This document shows, piece after piece, positions 1 to 8,808 of a stretch of 40,389 nt of DNA. The notes below the pieces were generated by a model. The model was not told where the DNA came from and did not search any database. It worked only from the letters and a program-made list of their open reading frames with translations. Source of the stretch: an uncultured Bacteroidota bacterium (GTDB taxonomy: Bacteria; Bacteroidota; Bacteroidia; Flavobacteriales; Flavobacteriaceae). The stretch covers positions 1-40,389 of the forward strand of contig CACLQG010000008.1 of NCBI GenBank assembly GCA_902609035.1, given 5' to 3'. Position numbers and translations under genes: made by a program. Numbering within the stretch: position 1 is the first letter of the stretch; each line of letters starts with the position of its first letter.

Positions 1-510
1 AGTCAAGCCCAATACTATTTTGAATTGGCTGTAAATGGTCAACAATCTGATTCTCTTTTTAAAAAGTCTTTGAATGGAGGAGAGGGAAAATATGGATTTT
101 TAGACATTATTGAAAATTATAGTGGTACTCCTGCTGCCAAACTGGCTACTTATAGTGCGGGTATGGCTTATCTCAATTTGGGAGATTATGTGAGTGCAAT
201 AGAATATCTCGATAAATTTAATACAGATGATATAATATTAAAAGCTTTGGCGAAGGGTGCCATTGGTGATGCTTTCGCACAGATTGGCCAACCCGAAGAT
301 GCTTACGATTATTACGTATCAGCTTTTGAGTCTAGCGACAATACTTTCAGTGCTCCTAAATACCTTTTCAAAGCGGGTATGTTAGGTGCTTCTCTAGGTA
401 AAAATAAAGATGCATTAAATTATTTTAATAGAATTCAGTCTGAATTTCCTGATTCAGCTGAAGCTAGAAGGGTTGGGGTCCAGATAGGTCGTTTGGAAAA
501 TCTTGATTAA
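1..510 (+). CDS. Tetratricopeptide repeat protein, 5' end outside window
   Basis: The reading frame is open from base 1, so the N-terminus and any signal peptide lie outside the window; the first in-frame TTG at 25 is not a believable start. About 169 residues are visible. They show helical TPR-like pairs (a segment with AKLATYSAGMAYLNLGDY, then GAIGDAFAQIGQPEDAYDYY, then LFKAGMLGASLGKNKDALNY) with the usual small/aromatic spacing of TPRs. TPR proteins scaffold protein-protein contacts, and no enzymatic motif is visible. The stop TAA overlaps the ribH ATG as TAATG, so the two genes are probably co-translated. A TPR gene directly before ribH is a familiar flavobacterial order, but the specific role is unknown. 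Confidence 0.85.
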   Translation, partial: SQAQYYFELAVNGQQSDSLFKKSLNGGEGKYGFLDIIENYSGTPAAKLATYSAGMAYLNLGDYVSAIEYLDKFNTDDIILKALAKGAIGDAFAQIGQPEDAYDYYVSAFESSDNTFSAPKYLFKAGMLGASLGKNKDALNYFNRIQSEFPDSAEARRVGVQIGRLENLD

Positions 511-983
511 TGGCCACTTTTACAAACCGTCTTTCTCAATACGATCGTTCAAAAGTACCAGACGGAAAAGGCTACCGCATTGGATTGGTCGTATCTAAAT
601 GGAATGAAACCATTACAGAATTACTCTACAAAGGTGCTAAAGACACTTTACTAAATCACAATGTTGCTGAAAAAAATATTATCAGAATAGATGTACCTGG
701 AAGCTTTGAATTGATCTATGGGGCTAGTCGCGCTCAGCAAATGAGTTTAGATGCAATAATTACCATTGGGTGTGTTATAAAAGGAGATACAAGACATTTC
801 GAGTTTATTTCGAATGCAATAGCCCAAGGAATCAAAGATCTAAATCTTAATGGAAAAGCACCCGTGGTATTTTGTGTACTGACTGATGACAATATAGAAC
901 AGTCTAAGGCAAGAAGTGGAGGAGATAAAGGTAATAAAGGCGTAGAAGCAGCTGTAACCGCCCTGAGTATTATTACCCTCTAG
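510..983 (+). CDS. ribH: 6,7-dimethyl-8-ribityllumazine synthase
   Basis: Lumazine synthase condenses 5-amino-6-ribitylamino-uracil with 3,4-dihydroxybutanone phosphate, the penultimate step of riboflavin synthesis in the cytoplasm. The 157-residue length is normal for the family. Visible signatures are the substrate-binding segment RIGLVVSKWNETIT (about 23-36), the PGSFEL loop (about 63-68), IGCVIKGDTRHFEF (about 86-99) with the catalytic-region histidine, and VFCVLTDDNIEQ (about 120-131). The ATG overlaps the stop of the upstream TPR gene by one base (TAATG), which favours this start. No FMN riboswitch is visible, and no other riboflavin gene is present in the window. Confidence 0.97.
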   Translation: MATFTNRLSQYDRSKVPDGKGYRIGLVVSKWNETITELLYKGAKDTLLNHNVAEKNIIRIDVPGSFELIYGASRAQQMSLDAIITIGCVIKGDTRHFEFISNAIAQGIKDLNLNGKAPVVFCVLTDDNIEQSKARSGGDKGNKGVEAAVTALSIITL

Positions 984-1034
984 TTTTTCAATTATAAATT
1001 ACCTAAACTCGATGAAAATTTCACTCACTTTAGT

Positions 1035-1042
1035 TAAATTTG
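1035..1042 (+). promoter_or_regulatory. Possible Bacteroidota -7 box before the small membrane protein gene
   Basis: TAAATTTG matches the Bacteroidota primary-sigma -7 consensus TAnnTTTG, about 40 nt before the ATG at 1082. No convincing -33 TTG is seen at the expected 19-nt spacing, so this is a weak call. If real it would give the 1082-5791 genes their own promoter apart from ribH. Confidence 0.35.
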
Positions 1043-1081
1043 AATTGTTTATCACCTCGCCCTAACATCAATTAATAGTGC

Positions 1082-1369
1082 ATGAAAATCAGTCTTTTTA
1101 AAGTCAAAAAAAACCGAAGGTACAACTACACCCCGCGCTATTACAGAGGGAAGCAGGACAGTAATCCCTATGATTTTGATTCTAAGTTTTACAAGTATCG
1201 CGAAAATTATAATCAAAACGATTTTGGACATAAGTGGCAAGAGGTACGATTGAAAATGCGTAATCGTTCTAACCGTGGTAATTCTTCTCGACTGATTATC
1301 ATCATTATAATTCTGATTTTGGGATTTCTTTACGTTATTGATTTTGATTTATCCATATTCCAAGGCTAA
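1082..1369 (+). CDS. Small conserved membrane protein between ribH and mutL
   Basis: A 95-residue protein with a strongly basic, aromatic N-terminal half (motifs RRYNYTPRYYRGK and FYKYRENYNQNDFG) followed by one C-terminal transmembrane segment of isoleucine/leucine residues (about 72-87) and a short acidic tail. It resembles small flavobacterial proteins sometimes called riboflavin synthase beta subunit in databases. That label is probably carried over from the ribH neighbour, since nothing here resembles lumazine synthase. The stop overlaps the mutL ATG as TAATG, suggesting translational coupling. It is likely a single-pass inner-membrane protein with a cytoplasmic basic domain; the function is unknown. 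Confidence 0.8.
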   Translation: MKISLFKVKKNRRYNYTPRYYRGKQDSNPYDFDSKFYKYRENYNQNDFGHKWQEVRLKMRNRSNRGNSSRLIIIIIILILGFLYVIDFDLSIFQG

Positions 1370-3156
1370 TGGCTGACATCATATCGCTCTTACCGGACCA
1401 TGTCGCCAACCAAATTGCTGCAGGGGAAGTCATTCAAAGACCAGCCTCTGTAGTAAAAGAACTGCTGGAAAACGCTATAGATGCAAAGGCTACGGAAATT
1501 CAATTATTAATCAATGGTGCTGGAAAAATTATGATTCAGGTTATTGATAATGGTATTGGCATGTCCAAAACCGATTTAAGTTTGGCATTTGAGCGTCATG
1601 CTACTTCAAAAATCAAATCTGCTGATGATTTATTTTCCATAACTTCCATGGGGTTTCGGGGAGAAGCCTTAGCTTCTATAGCTGCAATTGCTCGGGTGGA
1701 AGTTCATTCTAAGAGAACAGAAGATGAAATGGCGAGTTCTCTCAAAATATTAGGAAGTAAAGAAGAGGTTCTAGAGATATCTATTGCGTCTGACGGAACC
1801 TCGATAGCCGTTAAAAATCTTTTTTACAATGTACCCGCTAGAAGAAATTTTCTCAAATCAGATAAGGTAGAATTGCGTCATATTATTGACGAATTTCACA
1901 GAGTAGCGTTAACTCACCCTGAGGTAAAATTTTTTTTTTTACAAAATGGATCAGAACTTTTTAATCTACCAATTGGAAGTCATAGAAAAAGAGTTGCAAA
2001 TATTTTTGGAAACAAAATAGAGGAAAAATTAATCCCAATTGAAGAGATGACTACAGTTGCAGGTGTTGAGGGTTTTATAGTAAAACCTGAGTTCGCAAAA
2101 AAATCAAGAGGTCAACAATTCTTTTTTGTAAATAACAGGTTCATTAAAAGTTCCTTTTTACATCATGCTGTAAGTTCTGCTTTTGAGGGGTTGCTAAGAG
2201 ATCAATTTCATCCTGGTTATTTTATTTATATCCAGATTGACCCCAAAACAATTGATATTAATATTCATCCTACCAAAACGGAAATAAAGTTTGAGGAAGA
2301 GCAAAACCTCTACGCTATTATAAAATCAATTGTAAAACATAGTTTAGGAATGTTTCAAGCCTCTCCTATTTTAGATTTTGAACGAGATCCAGGCCTAGAT
2401 ATTCCCTACAGCCAACAAAAATACACACCTAATAATACACCTTCCATTGAAGTAGATTCAAGTTTTAATCCTTTCCAAAAAAAATTAAAAAATATACCTC
2501 AATCATCCAAAAAAATATGGGAGAGCATTTACTCAGGTCTTGAAATGCCAGTAGAGATCTCTAATAAAGAGAAAGAACTTCAATTGGATATTCATCAAGT
2601 CCCTAAAGTTTTTCAATTATTTCGAAAGTATATAGTTACTTCCACAAGATCTGGTCTTTTGGTCATTGATCAACAACGTGCTCATCAACGTGTGCTTTAT
2701 GAGAAATTTCTTTACAGTATTACGAAAAAAAACATGGTTAGCCAACAATTGGTTTTCCCTAAAGAAATTGAGTTATCCCAAAAACAGATTGCTTTATTTG
2801 AAGAATTAGAAGCTAATTTAAATGCAATGGGGTTTGTGGTAAAACAAAAGGAAAAAAGTATACTAATTACAGGCGTTCCATCGATTTGTGATGATAAACA
2901 TATGGGTAAGCTTTTTGAAGATATATTTTCTTCATTCAATGAAGAGGACCAGCTAGGGAGTTTCAGTCAAGCAGATTATATGGCTAAAATATTATCTAAA
3001 TCACTCTCTATTAACGTAAATGTAATCCTTTCCGTACAAGAACAACAAGCATTGATGGATGATCTATTCGCCTGTAAAGACACCCTTATTAGTCCTTTTA
3101 ATCGTAAGATTTTTATTACTTTAGATAAAGAACAATTGGAAAACAAATTGGATTAA
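1369..3156 (+). CDS. mutL: DNA mismatch repair protein MutL
   Basis: MutL is the GHKL-ATPase that links MutS mismatch recognition to strand processing. The N-terminal ATPase is complete: IAAGEVIQRPASVVKELLEN (about 16-35), DNGIGM (about 60-65), HATSKI, GFRGEAL and the GTSIAVKNLFYNVPARRNF segment. The C-terminal dimerisation domain follows a divergent linker. Where nuclease-type MutL has DQHA-x2-E-x4-E, this one reads DQQRAHQRVLYE, and the C-terminal CPHGRP-type element is replaced by SPFNRKIF. The endonuclease site therefore appears absent, although the second glutamate of YE is kept. Length (595) is normal. The ATG overlaps the previous stop (TAATG), and its own stop overlaps the next ATG in the same way. 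Confidence 0.96.
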   Translation: MADIISLLPDHVANQIAAGEVIQRPASVVKELLENAIDAKATEIQLLINGAGKIMIQVIDNGIGMSKTDLSLAFERHATSKIKSADDLFSITSMGFRGEALASIAAIARVEVHSKRTEDEMASSLKILGSKEEVLEISIASDGTSIAVKNLFYNVPARRNFLKSDKVELRHIIDEFHRVALTHPEVKFFFLQNGSELFNLPIGSHRKRVANIFGNKIEEKLIPIEEMTTVAGVEGFIVKPEFAKKSRGQQFFFVNNRFIKSSFLHHAVSSAFEGLLRDQFHPGYFIYIQIDPKTIDINIHPTKTEIKFEEEQNLYAIIKSIVKHSLGMFQASPILDFERDPGLDIPYSQQKYTPNNTPSIEVDSSFNPFQKKLKNIPQSSKKIWESIYSGLEMPVEISNKEKELQLDIHQVPKVFQLFRKYIVTSTRSGLLVIDQQRAHQRVLYEKFLYSITKKNMVSQQLVFPKEIELSQKQIALFEELEANLNAMGFVVKQKEKSILITGVPSICDDKHMGKLFEDIFSSFNEEDQLGSFSQADYMAKILSKSLSINVNVILSVQEQQALMDDLFACKDTLISPFNRKIFITLDKEQLENKLD

Positions 3157-3896
3157 TGCGGAACGTTACTGAAACAGTAAAACACTTACTTATCATCAAT
3201 GGAATCTTTTTCTTAGCAACTTTAAGTCTTGGTAATCAGGTATACGATTGGTTCGCATTACACTATCCCGGAAATCCAAAATTTGAGTTTTGGCAGCCCT
3301 TGACCCACATGTTCATGCATGGGGACATTTCTCATATTTTTTTCAATATGTTTGGCCTGTATATGTTTGGCTCTCCTTTAGAACAAATGTGGGGAAAACA
3401 AAAATTTATTTTCTTTTATTTATCCACAGGTTTTGGTGCAGCTGCGTTACAATTATTATTATACTATTACCAAGTAGATAATGTCAATAGCGCTCTAACA
3501 GAATACGGGCTAAGCGCTCCTCAAATTAGTAATTTTTACCAAACAGCAGAATTGCCTAACTCGGCAATTGATACAATAGGAGAGGGACAGCTTTCGGGCG
3601 CATTCAATGCGTTTCGTTCTGTTATGGTTGGTGCTTCTGGTGCTTTATATGGAGTATTGGTGGGGTTTGCTATGCTTTTTCCTAATGCACAGTTAATGCT
3701 ATTGTTTCCACCGATTCCCATAAAAGCTAAGTTCTTAGTTCCCGTTTTGATTTTTGCTGACCTTTTCTTTGGTTTTTCGTCTTACTCTATAGGCCCCATT
3801 GCTCATTTTGCCCATGTGGGAGGAGCAGTTACTGGACTGGTCATGATGTGGTATTGGAAAAAAAATCAGTTCAATAATAACCGATGGGATTTATGA
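3156..3896 (+). CDS. Rhomboid family intramembrane serine protease (first of two)
   Basis: Rhomboids cleave transmembrane helices inside the membrane with a Ser-His dyad. This 246-residue protein has about six hydrophobic segments. HMFMHGDISHIFFNMFGLYM (about 51-70) is the conserved H/N-containing TM2 region; the catalytic serine is in GASGALYG (Ser161), and the histidine is in HFAHVGGAVTG (His220). An inserted polar loop of about 45 residues (about 107-152) lies between TM3 and the serine helix. It starts by TAATG overlap with mutL and ends inside the start of a second rhomboid gene. The substrate is unknown. Confidence 0.93.
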   Translation: MRNVTETVKHLLIINGIFFLATLSLGNQVYDWFALHYPGNPKFEFWQPLTHMFMHGDISHIFFNMFGLYMFGSPLEQMWGKQKFIFFYLSTGFGAAALQLLLYYYQVDNVNSALTEYGLSAPQISNFYQTAELPNSAIDTIGEGQLSGAFNAFRSVMVGASGALYGVLVGFAMLFPNAQLMLLFPPIPIKAKFLVPVLIFADLFFGFSSYSIGPIAHFAHVGGAVTGLVMMWYWKKNQFNNNRWDL

Positions 3897-4753
3897 ATAT
3901 TTGGGACAATATCAAATACAAGTACGTTACTTTTTCTATTGCTGAAAAAATTATTTTAATAAATGTGATTTGTTTCGTCATGCCAATGCTCCTAAATGTT
4001 TTTTTCTTTTTATTTAATATTTCCAGCAGTGCGTATATGAGTTTTCTTCAGCTCTCACCTAATTTGAGTACATTTATTACCAGACCCTGGACACTGGTCA
4101 CATATTCTTTTATTCACAATGGGTTTTTCCATCTTTTGTGGAATATGGTGCTTCTTTTTTATGCGGGTCGCTTACTTCTTAATTTGTTTCCCGATAGGAT
4201 TTTGATCAATAATTATTTTTTAGGAGTCATTGCCGGAGGGGTAATTTTTATTACCAGTTATGCTTTATTTCCAGTTTTCCAGGGGACTTATCCTCCTATG
4301 ATAGGAGCCTCTGCTGGGGTTATGGCAGTCTTTATATTCATATGCACCTACACACCTGATCAAGAAATACGTTTAATATTAATAAATATAAAATTAAAAT
4401 ATCTAGGTATTGCTTATTTTATTCTTGATGTCATACAAATACCTTATGGAAATTCAGGAGGCCATTTAGCTCATATTGGAGGAGCTGCACTGGGCTTTCT
4501 GTATGCACGTCAGTTAGTAAAAGGAAAAGATATTGGAGCGAGTTTTCAAAATATATGGCATGCTGTTTTTCAAAAGAAACAACTAAAAACAGTATACCGG
4601 TCAACTCAGAAAAAATCCTCACCTACGAAAAATGAAAAAGAAGTCGAATATCAAAACAAAATTGATACCATTCTGGATAAAATTAATAAATCTGGTTACG
4701 ATAGTCTAAGTAAAGAAGAAAAGGACTATTTATTCCGAGCTGGAAAAGAATAA
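3893..4753 (+). CDS. Rhomboid family intramembrane serine protease (second of two)
   Basis: A paralogue of the preceding gene, divergent in sequence. I chose the ATG at 3893 because it overlaps the upstream stop as ATGA; an in-frame ATG at 3884 would add three residues. The 286-residue product has about six membrane segments, GFFHLLWNMVLLFYAG in TM2, catalytic serine in GASAG (Ser140) and histidine in HLAHIGGAALGF (His194). After the membrane domain comes a charged cytoplasmic tail of about 75 residues rich in Lys/Glu, ending in a predicted helix (NKIDTILDKINKSGYDSLSK). Two active-looking rhomboids overlapping by 4 nt suggest co-production, possibly with different substrates. Confidence 0.93.
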   Translation: MNIWDNIKYKYVTFSIAEKIILINVICFVMPMLLNVFFFLFNISSSAYMSFLQLSPNLSTFITRPWTLVTYSFIHNGFFHLLWNMVLLFYAGRLLLNLFPDRILINNYFLGVIAGGVIFITSYALFPVFQGTYPPMIGASAGVMAVFIFICTYTPDQEIRLILINIKLKYLGIAYFILDVIQIPYGNSGGHLAHIGGAALGFLYARQLVKGKDIGASFQNIWHAVFQKKQLKTVYRSTQKKSSPTKNEKEVEYQNKIDTILDKINKSGYDSLSKEEKDYLFRAGKE

Positions 4754-4783
4754 ACTGAGGTAAAAGCAACTAGCCCCATAACT

Positions 4784-5791
4784 ATGAAATTAAATTTTGT
4801 CTCAAGAATTTTACTCTTAATTAATTCGATTTTATTGACACTTCAGCTATTTCTTATGGGAACTTTTTGGGGTTTTTTCAAATATCCTTTTCTCAATTTA
4901 ATGGTTCCCATCATAGCATTGATCAACTTTATGTTTTTTATTTACTGGATATTTAATTTCAAATGGCCTTTATTTCTTTTCATTTTTTCTCTTATTTTAG
5001 GATTTAAAGACTGGGGTAAACTCTACAAGTTTCAAAATAATGCAATTCCTATCTCTAGGGGTATTAAGGTGATGAGTTTTAATGTCAGACTATTTAACAG
5101 CTATCAATGGATTAAATCAAAAGAAGTTCCTCAATCAATAGAAAATTTCATTAATAAAGAAAACCCTGATTTGATTTGCCTTCAAGAGTTCTCCAAAAAG
5201 TTCAGTCCAAAATTTAAAAACTACCCTTATCAATTCATTGGGTCCTCCAAAAAAAACGGAAAAAATGGTCTTTGTATTTTATCTAAATTCCCTCTTATTA
5301 ATCAGAGTCGTATCGACTTTGAAGATTCCAATAATAGTGCAGTCTATGCTGATTTGTTTTACAAAAAAGATACCATAAGAATTTATAATGTGCATCTAGA
5401 ATCGTTGAGAATAAATTTAAAGGACACCCTTTTTACAAAACAACATCCTCAAAAATTTATTAATAGAATTCGGATAGTTTCTCAAAAACAGGAGCTACAA
5501 ATTGATCGTTTTGAAATAGTAGATCAAAAGAATCATCACCCAACAATTATTTGTACAGATCTAAATAACAACGCGTTTTCTAGGGTTTATGATCGTCTCA
5601 AAGACGATCGCTCAGATGCATTTGTTCTCTCTGGTAATGGTTTAGGAGCGACTTATAAATTAGCCTATTTTCCTTTTAGAATAGATTTTATTTTTACCGA
5701 TCAAAAATTTAAAGTCATAAAATTTAATACTTACCACGATCTTAAACTTTCAGACCACAAACCTATTTCAGCTTTATTGGATTGGAAATAA
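4784..5791 (+). CDS. Membrane-anchored endonuclease/exonuclease/phosphatase family protein
   Basis: The first 80 or so residues contain two or three hydrophobic segments. They are followed by an EEP (DNase I-like/inositol polyphosphatase) fold: MSFNVRLFN (metal-binding Asn), DLICLQEF (metal-binding Glu), GLCILSKFP, IYNVHLES (catalytic His), TIICTDLNN (Asp/Asn pair), RIDFIFTD and the final SDHKPISALL His. All core catalytic residues are present. The nuclease-like domain could face either side of the membrane; the multiple N-terminal helices leave this open. Families of this kind cleave phosphodiesters in nucleic acids or lipids, and I cannot tell which. It lies 30 nt after the second rhomboid gene and is convergent with the WbqC gene. 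Confidence 0.88.
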   Translation: MKLNFVSRILLLINSILLTLQLFLMGTFWGFFKYPFLNLMVPIIALINFMFFIYWIFNFKWPLFLFIFSLILGFKDWGKLYKFQNNAIPISRGIKVMSFNVRLFNSYQWIKSKEVPQSIENFINKENPDLICLQEFSKKFSPKFKNYPYQFIGSSKKNGKNGLCILSKFPLINQSRIDFEDSNNSAVYADLFYKKDTIRIYNVHLESLRINLKDTLFTKQHPQKFINRIRIVSQKQELQIDRFEIVDQKNHHPTIICTDLNNNAFSRVYDRLKDDRSDAFVLSGNGLGATYKLAYFPFRIDFIFTDQKFKVIKFNTYHDLKLSDHKPISALLDWK

Positions 5792-5795
5792 AAAA

Positions 5796-6395
5796 TCAAT
5801 TTTTGATTTGTTTAAGATAATCCAAAGTCAGAGGTCCCAAATTAAACAATAAGTCCAATACACTCAGATCATTTAAAAACCCGTGTTTTGATTTAAATAC
5901 TTGCTGGTAATAAGGGCATACTTTTCTTTTTTTGGGCTTCGCAATAATTAGATCGACAAACTCTTTTATAGGCTTTTCTTTGGTTAGAATTGATACTTCT
6001 GCCCCGATTAGCAAAAGAATTTTTTGAATTAAATCAATATTAAAATCCATGAGTTTTTCAAACTTTTGATGATAAAATGGATAAAAATCATCCTCGTAAA
6101 ATTCAAAGAAAGGGGAGGAGCGATAAGAGGCCTCTAGGGATTTCCAATGCACTTTTTGCCAATTATTTTCAAAGTTTATACTAACCTCATAGTCGAATTG
6201 TCGTCTACTGGATTTTTTATGAATTACAGGTATACTAAGTCTTAGTTTCCCATTAGGGCTATAAATTTCTGCACGATTTCGGTAAGTTTGTTTTTGGTAG
6301 GTATTATTTGTGACGAAAGAAATCTCTTGCTGTGATAAAATCCAGGCCATGTATTGGATACTGGGCAGATAAGCAGGACATACTCCAGCGATCAT
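5796..6395 (-). CDS. WbqC family protein
   Basis: A 199-residue protein beginning MIAGVCPAYLPSIQYMAWIL, then residues typical of WbqC-like proteins: NTYQKQTYRNRAEIYSPNG, LRLSIPVI, and WQKVHWKSLEASYRSSPFF followed by FYEDDFYPFY. WbqC proteins occur in O-antigen and other surface-polysaccharide loci, but their chemistry is unproven. I prefer the start at 6395 because its ATG overlaps the lepB stop as TAATG and matches the family N-terminus; a longer reading from 6446 would lie inside lepB. It is the last gene of the parA-to-lepB run. Confidence 0.88.
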   Translation of the reverse strand: MIAGVCPAYLPSIQYMAWILSQQEISFVTNNTYQKQTYRNRAEIYSPNGKLRLSIPVIHKKSSRRQFDYEVSINFENNWQKVHWKSLEASYRSSPFFEFYEDDFYPFYHQKFEKLMDFNIDLIQKILLLIGAEVSILTKEKPIKEFVDLIIAKPKKRKVCPYYQQVFKSKHGFLNDLSVLDLLFNLGPLTLDYLKQIKN

Positions 6396-8098
6396 TAGAC
6401 TTGCCTTTTCTTTTTTCTTTTGTTGAAGAAAGCATAGGCTTGCCAAAGGGTAATCAAAATAATAAAATAGGGGAAGTAGGAGACCCTCTCGCCCGATCCA
6501 CCTACAGTGGAAAAAACCCTATTCCATCGAATTTTCCAATTTGTAATTCCATCATTGATACCATCAATACTAAACCATATGAAGACAGGTTTTCCTACAA
6601 TATGATCGGCAGGAACGAATCCCCAAAACCGACTGTCCTCTGATCGATGACGGTTATCACCCATCATCCAATAATAGTCTTGTTGAAATACATATTGATT
6701 GGTCTTTTCTCCATTGATAAAGATAGTTTTGCCATCACTTTTGAGACTATTTTTTTCATAATCCACAATGATTTTTTTGTACAGAGGTAAGTTATTTATA
6801 TCTAGTTTTATCTTAACACCCTCTTTTGGGATAACTATTGGGCCAAAATTATCTTGGTTCCAGTCAAATGGAATTTTATTGGGGAAAAAAGAAGAATTGG
6901 GAGTTTTTATCTTTTGATTTCTTTGAACTAAACTATCAATCCAACTTTGACTTTCAATCTTTTTAGCTTCTTTAATAGTTAAATTTAAGTCCTTAGATTG
7001 TTGTAGAATTTCACTAACCCTTAATCCCAAAGAGCTTATTAAATCTAGAGGCAAACCTGTATGCCTTGTAAATACTGTAAAATTATCTTGACTATTCCCA
7101 ATGTTGCCCAAAACGTAGGGAGCGATTTGATCATAACTGGTTTGAGTTATATTATCTATACGAAACCTTCGGTTGAAGTCTTTAATCCCTAGATTAAGCA
7201 ATTTTCTGGATGAAATTCCTCTGCTGCTATAGGCCTTAAAGTTATAAAGGACTTTCGCCCGATCGGGTAGAATATTTTTTTTCCCATTGATGTGAACAAA
7301 ACCTCCAATGATTTCGAGTGTATCTCCTGCTAAACCAACACACCTTTTTACGTAATTAGATTTTTTATCTATAGGTTTTTTTACGCCAGCCTCCTTAACA
7401 AAAAATTTTCTTACTGTATCCGCAGGCCAATTGAATACCACTATATCATTCCTTTTTATTCTTTGAAATCTTGGAAGTCTAAGATAAGGCAACTGTGGCT
7501 TGCTGAGATATGATTTATTTTTAAGAATTGGTATCGTATCATGAACCATTGGAAAAGCAAGTACGGTTGAAGGAATTCTAGCACCATAATGGAATTTACT
7601 AACAAACAGAAAGTCACCTATCAATAATGATTTTTCTAGTGATCCCGTGGGTATAATGTAAGGTTGAAAAAAATAATTGTGGACAAAGGTTGCCGCTACT
7701 ATAGCAAACACAATAGAGCCTATCCATTCACTAAATACTGATCTTGAAATTTGTTTTTTTTCGGATATATACTTGGGGTTTTTTTGGTAATTGATTAAAT
7801 AGATATAAAACCCTAAACTCGCAACAGCCAAAACACCATCTATAGGTTTGTTTTTCCCAAAATATTTTACTATATCAATCCATATAACCATTAACATCAT
7901 TAAGTTGATAACTGGAAGAAACAATAAAAAAGTCCACCATTTGGGTCGGTTAATGATCTTAAATAGTACAAAAGCATTATAAACAGGCACAAGAGCTTTC
8001 CAAGGTTTTTCTCCTGCAGCTTTATATAATTTCCAGGTCCCAAGGAAGTGAATAACTTGAATTACTAGGGCAAATAAAATCCATTGAATTCCACTCAT
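6395..8098 (-). CDS. lepB: Signal peptidase I, long Bacteroidota type
   Basis: This leader peptidase removes Sec and Tat signal peptides at the outer face of the inner membrane. The 567 residues are much longer than the proteobacterial enzyme. The N-terminal ~130 residues hold several hydrophobic helices (TWKLYKAAGEKPWKALVPVY region), followed by an anchor and the catalytic domain. The nucleophile serine is in PTGSLEKSLLIGDFLFVSK (about 193-211), the general-base lysine is in YVKRCVGLAGDTLEI, and the C-terminal box is MMGDNRHRSEDSRFWGFVP (about 480-498). A family-specific insertion of about 180 residues lies between the lysine box and the GDN box. It sits 4 nt after dapB. Confidence 0.95.
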   Translation of the reverse strand: MSGIQWILFALVIQVIHFLGTWKLYKAAGEKPWKALVPVYNAFVLFKIINRPKWWTFLLFLPVINLMMLMVIWIDIVKYFGKNKPIDGVLAVASLGFYIYLINYQKNPKYISEKKQISRSVFSEWIGSIVFAIVAATFVHNYFFQPYIIPTGSLEKSLLIGDFLFVSKFHYGARIPSTVLAFPMVHDTIPILKNKSYLSKPQLPYLRLPRFQRIKRNDIVVFNWPADTVRKFFVKEAGVKKPIDKKSNYVKRCVGLAGDTLEIIGGFVHINGKKNILPDRAKVLYNFKAYSSRGISSRKLLNLGIKDFNRRFRIDNITQTSYDQIAPYVLGNIGNSQDNFTVFTRHTGLPLDLISSLGLRVSEILQQSKDLNLTIKEAKKIESQSWIDSLVQRNQKIKTPNSSFFPNKIPFDWNQDNFGPIVIPKEGVKIKLDINNLPLYKKIIVDYEKNSLKSDGKTIFINGEKTNQYVFQQDYYWMMGDNRHRSEDSRFWGFVPADHIVGKPVFIWFSIDGINDGITNWKIRWNRVFSTVGGSGERVSYFPYFIILITLWQAYAFFNKRKKKRQV

Positions 8099-8102
8099 TT
8101 GT

Positions 8103-8801
8103 TTAAAGATTTATAACATCGTCCATTTTAAATATTCCTTTTTTACCAACAATCCATTCTGAAGCAATTATAGCTCCAATTGCAAATCCTTCTCTATTTT
8201 CGGCTTTGTGCTCTATCGTGATTTCGTCTATTTTAGATCGGTACTTAATATTATGCGTGCCTGGAAACTCTCCTGATCGAATAGATTTAATATTAACTAT
8301 ATCCTTATCATCTCCTTCCAACTTCCACCCAGTGTGATCACTATTTTCAATAATTCCTTCAGCCAGGGTAATAGAGGTTCCGCTGGGCACATCCAATTTG
8401 TGAATATGGTGTATTTCTTCCATAGAAACTTTGTAATCATTTTGATGGCGCATCATTTGAGCTAAAATCTTATTTAATTTATAAAAGATATTTACCCCCA
8501 AGCTAAAATTTGAGGCATAAAGGAAAGCAGTTTCGTTTTTTTCAGCATTTTGAGTTACCTGCTCATAGGCATCCAACCAGCCAGTGGTTCCGCAAACAAC
8601 TGGTATAGATAGATTTAACGCTTTATTGATGTTTTCAACGGCAGCATTAGGGACACTAAAATTTATGGCTACGTCAGCCCCTGTAAGTACTCCATCACTT
8701 CGATTTTTATCTATTTTACAAATTATCTTGTGTCCCCTTTCGAGTGCGATTTTTTCAATCGCTTTACCCATCCTACCATATCCTAATAATGCAAGTCTCA
8801 T
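8103..8801 (-). CDS. dapB: 4-hydroxy-tetrahydrodipicolinate reductase
   Basis: DapB reduces 4-hydroxy-tetrahydrodipicolinate with NAD(P)H in the diaminopimelate/lysine pathway. The Rossmann motif LGYGRMGKAIEKIA is at residues 5-18. GTTGW (about 71-75) and the signature EEIHHIHKLDVPSGTSITLA (about 127-146) with the catalytic His and Lys are present. Length 232 is typical for Bacteroidota, which have a shorter form than E. coli. It is flanked tightly by the DUF5683 gene and lepB, the standard flavobacterial arrangement. Confidence 0.96.
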   Translation of the reverse strand: MRLALLGYGRMGKAIEKIALERGHKIICKIDKNRSDGVLTGADVAINFSVPNAAVENINKALNLSIPVVCGTTGWLDAYEQVTQNAEKNETAFLYASNFSLGVNIFYKLNKILAQMMRHQNDYKVSMEEIHHIHKLDVPSGTSITLAEGIIENSDHTGWKLEGDDKDIVNIKSIRSGEFPGTHNIKYRSKIDEITIEHKAENREGFAIGAIIASEWIVGKKGIFKMDDVINL

Positions 8802-8808
8802 ATCTATT

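Noticed and set aside
5793..5809. AAATCAA/TTGATTT hairpin between the convergent EEP and WbqC genes as a terminator
   Set aside because: The stem is 7 bp with only one G-C pair and lies in the WbqC stop region; too weak to call.
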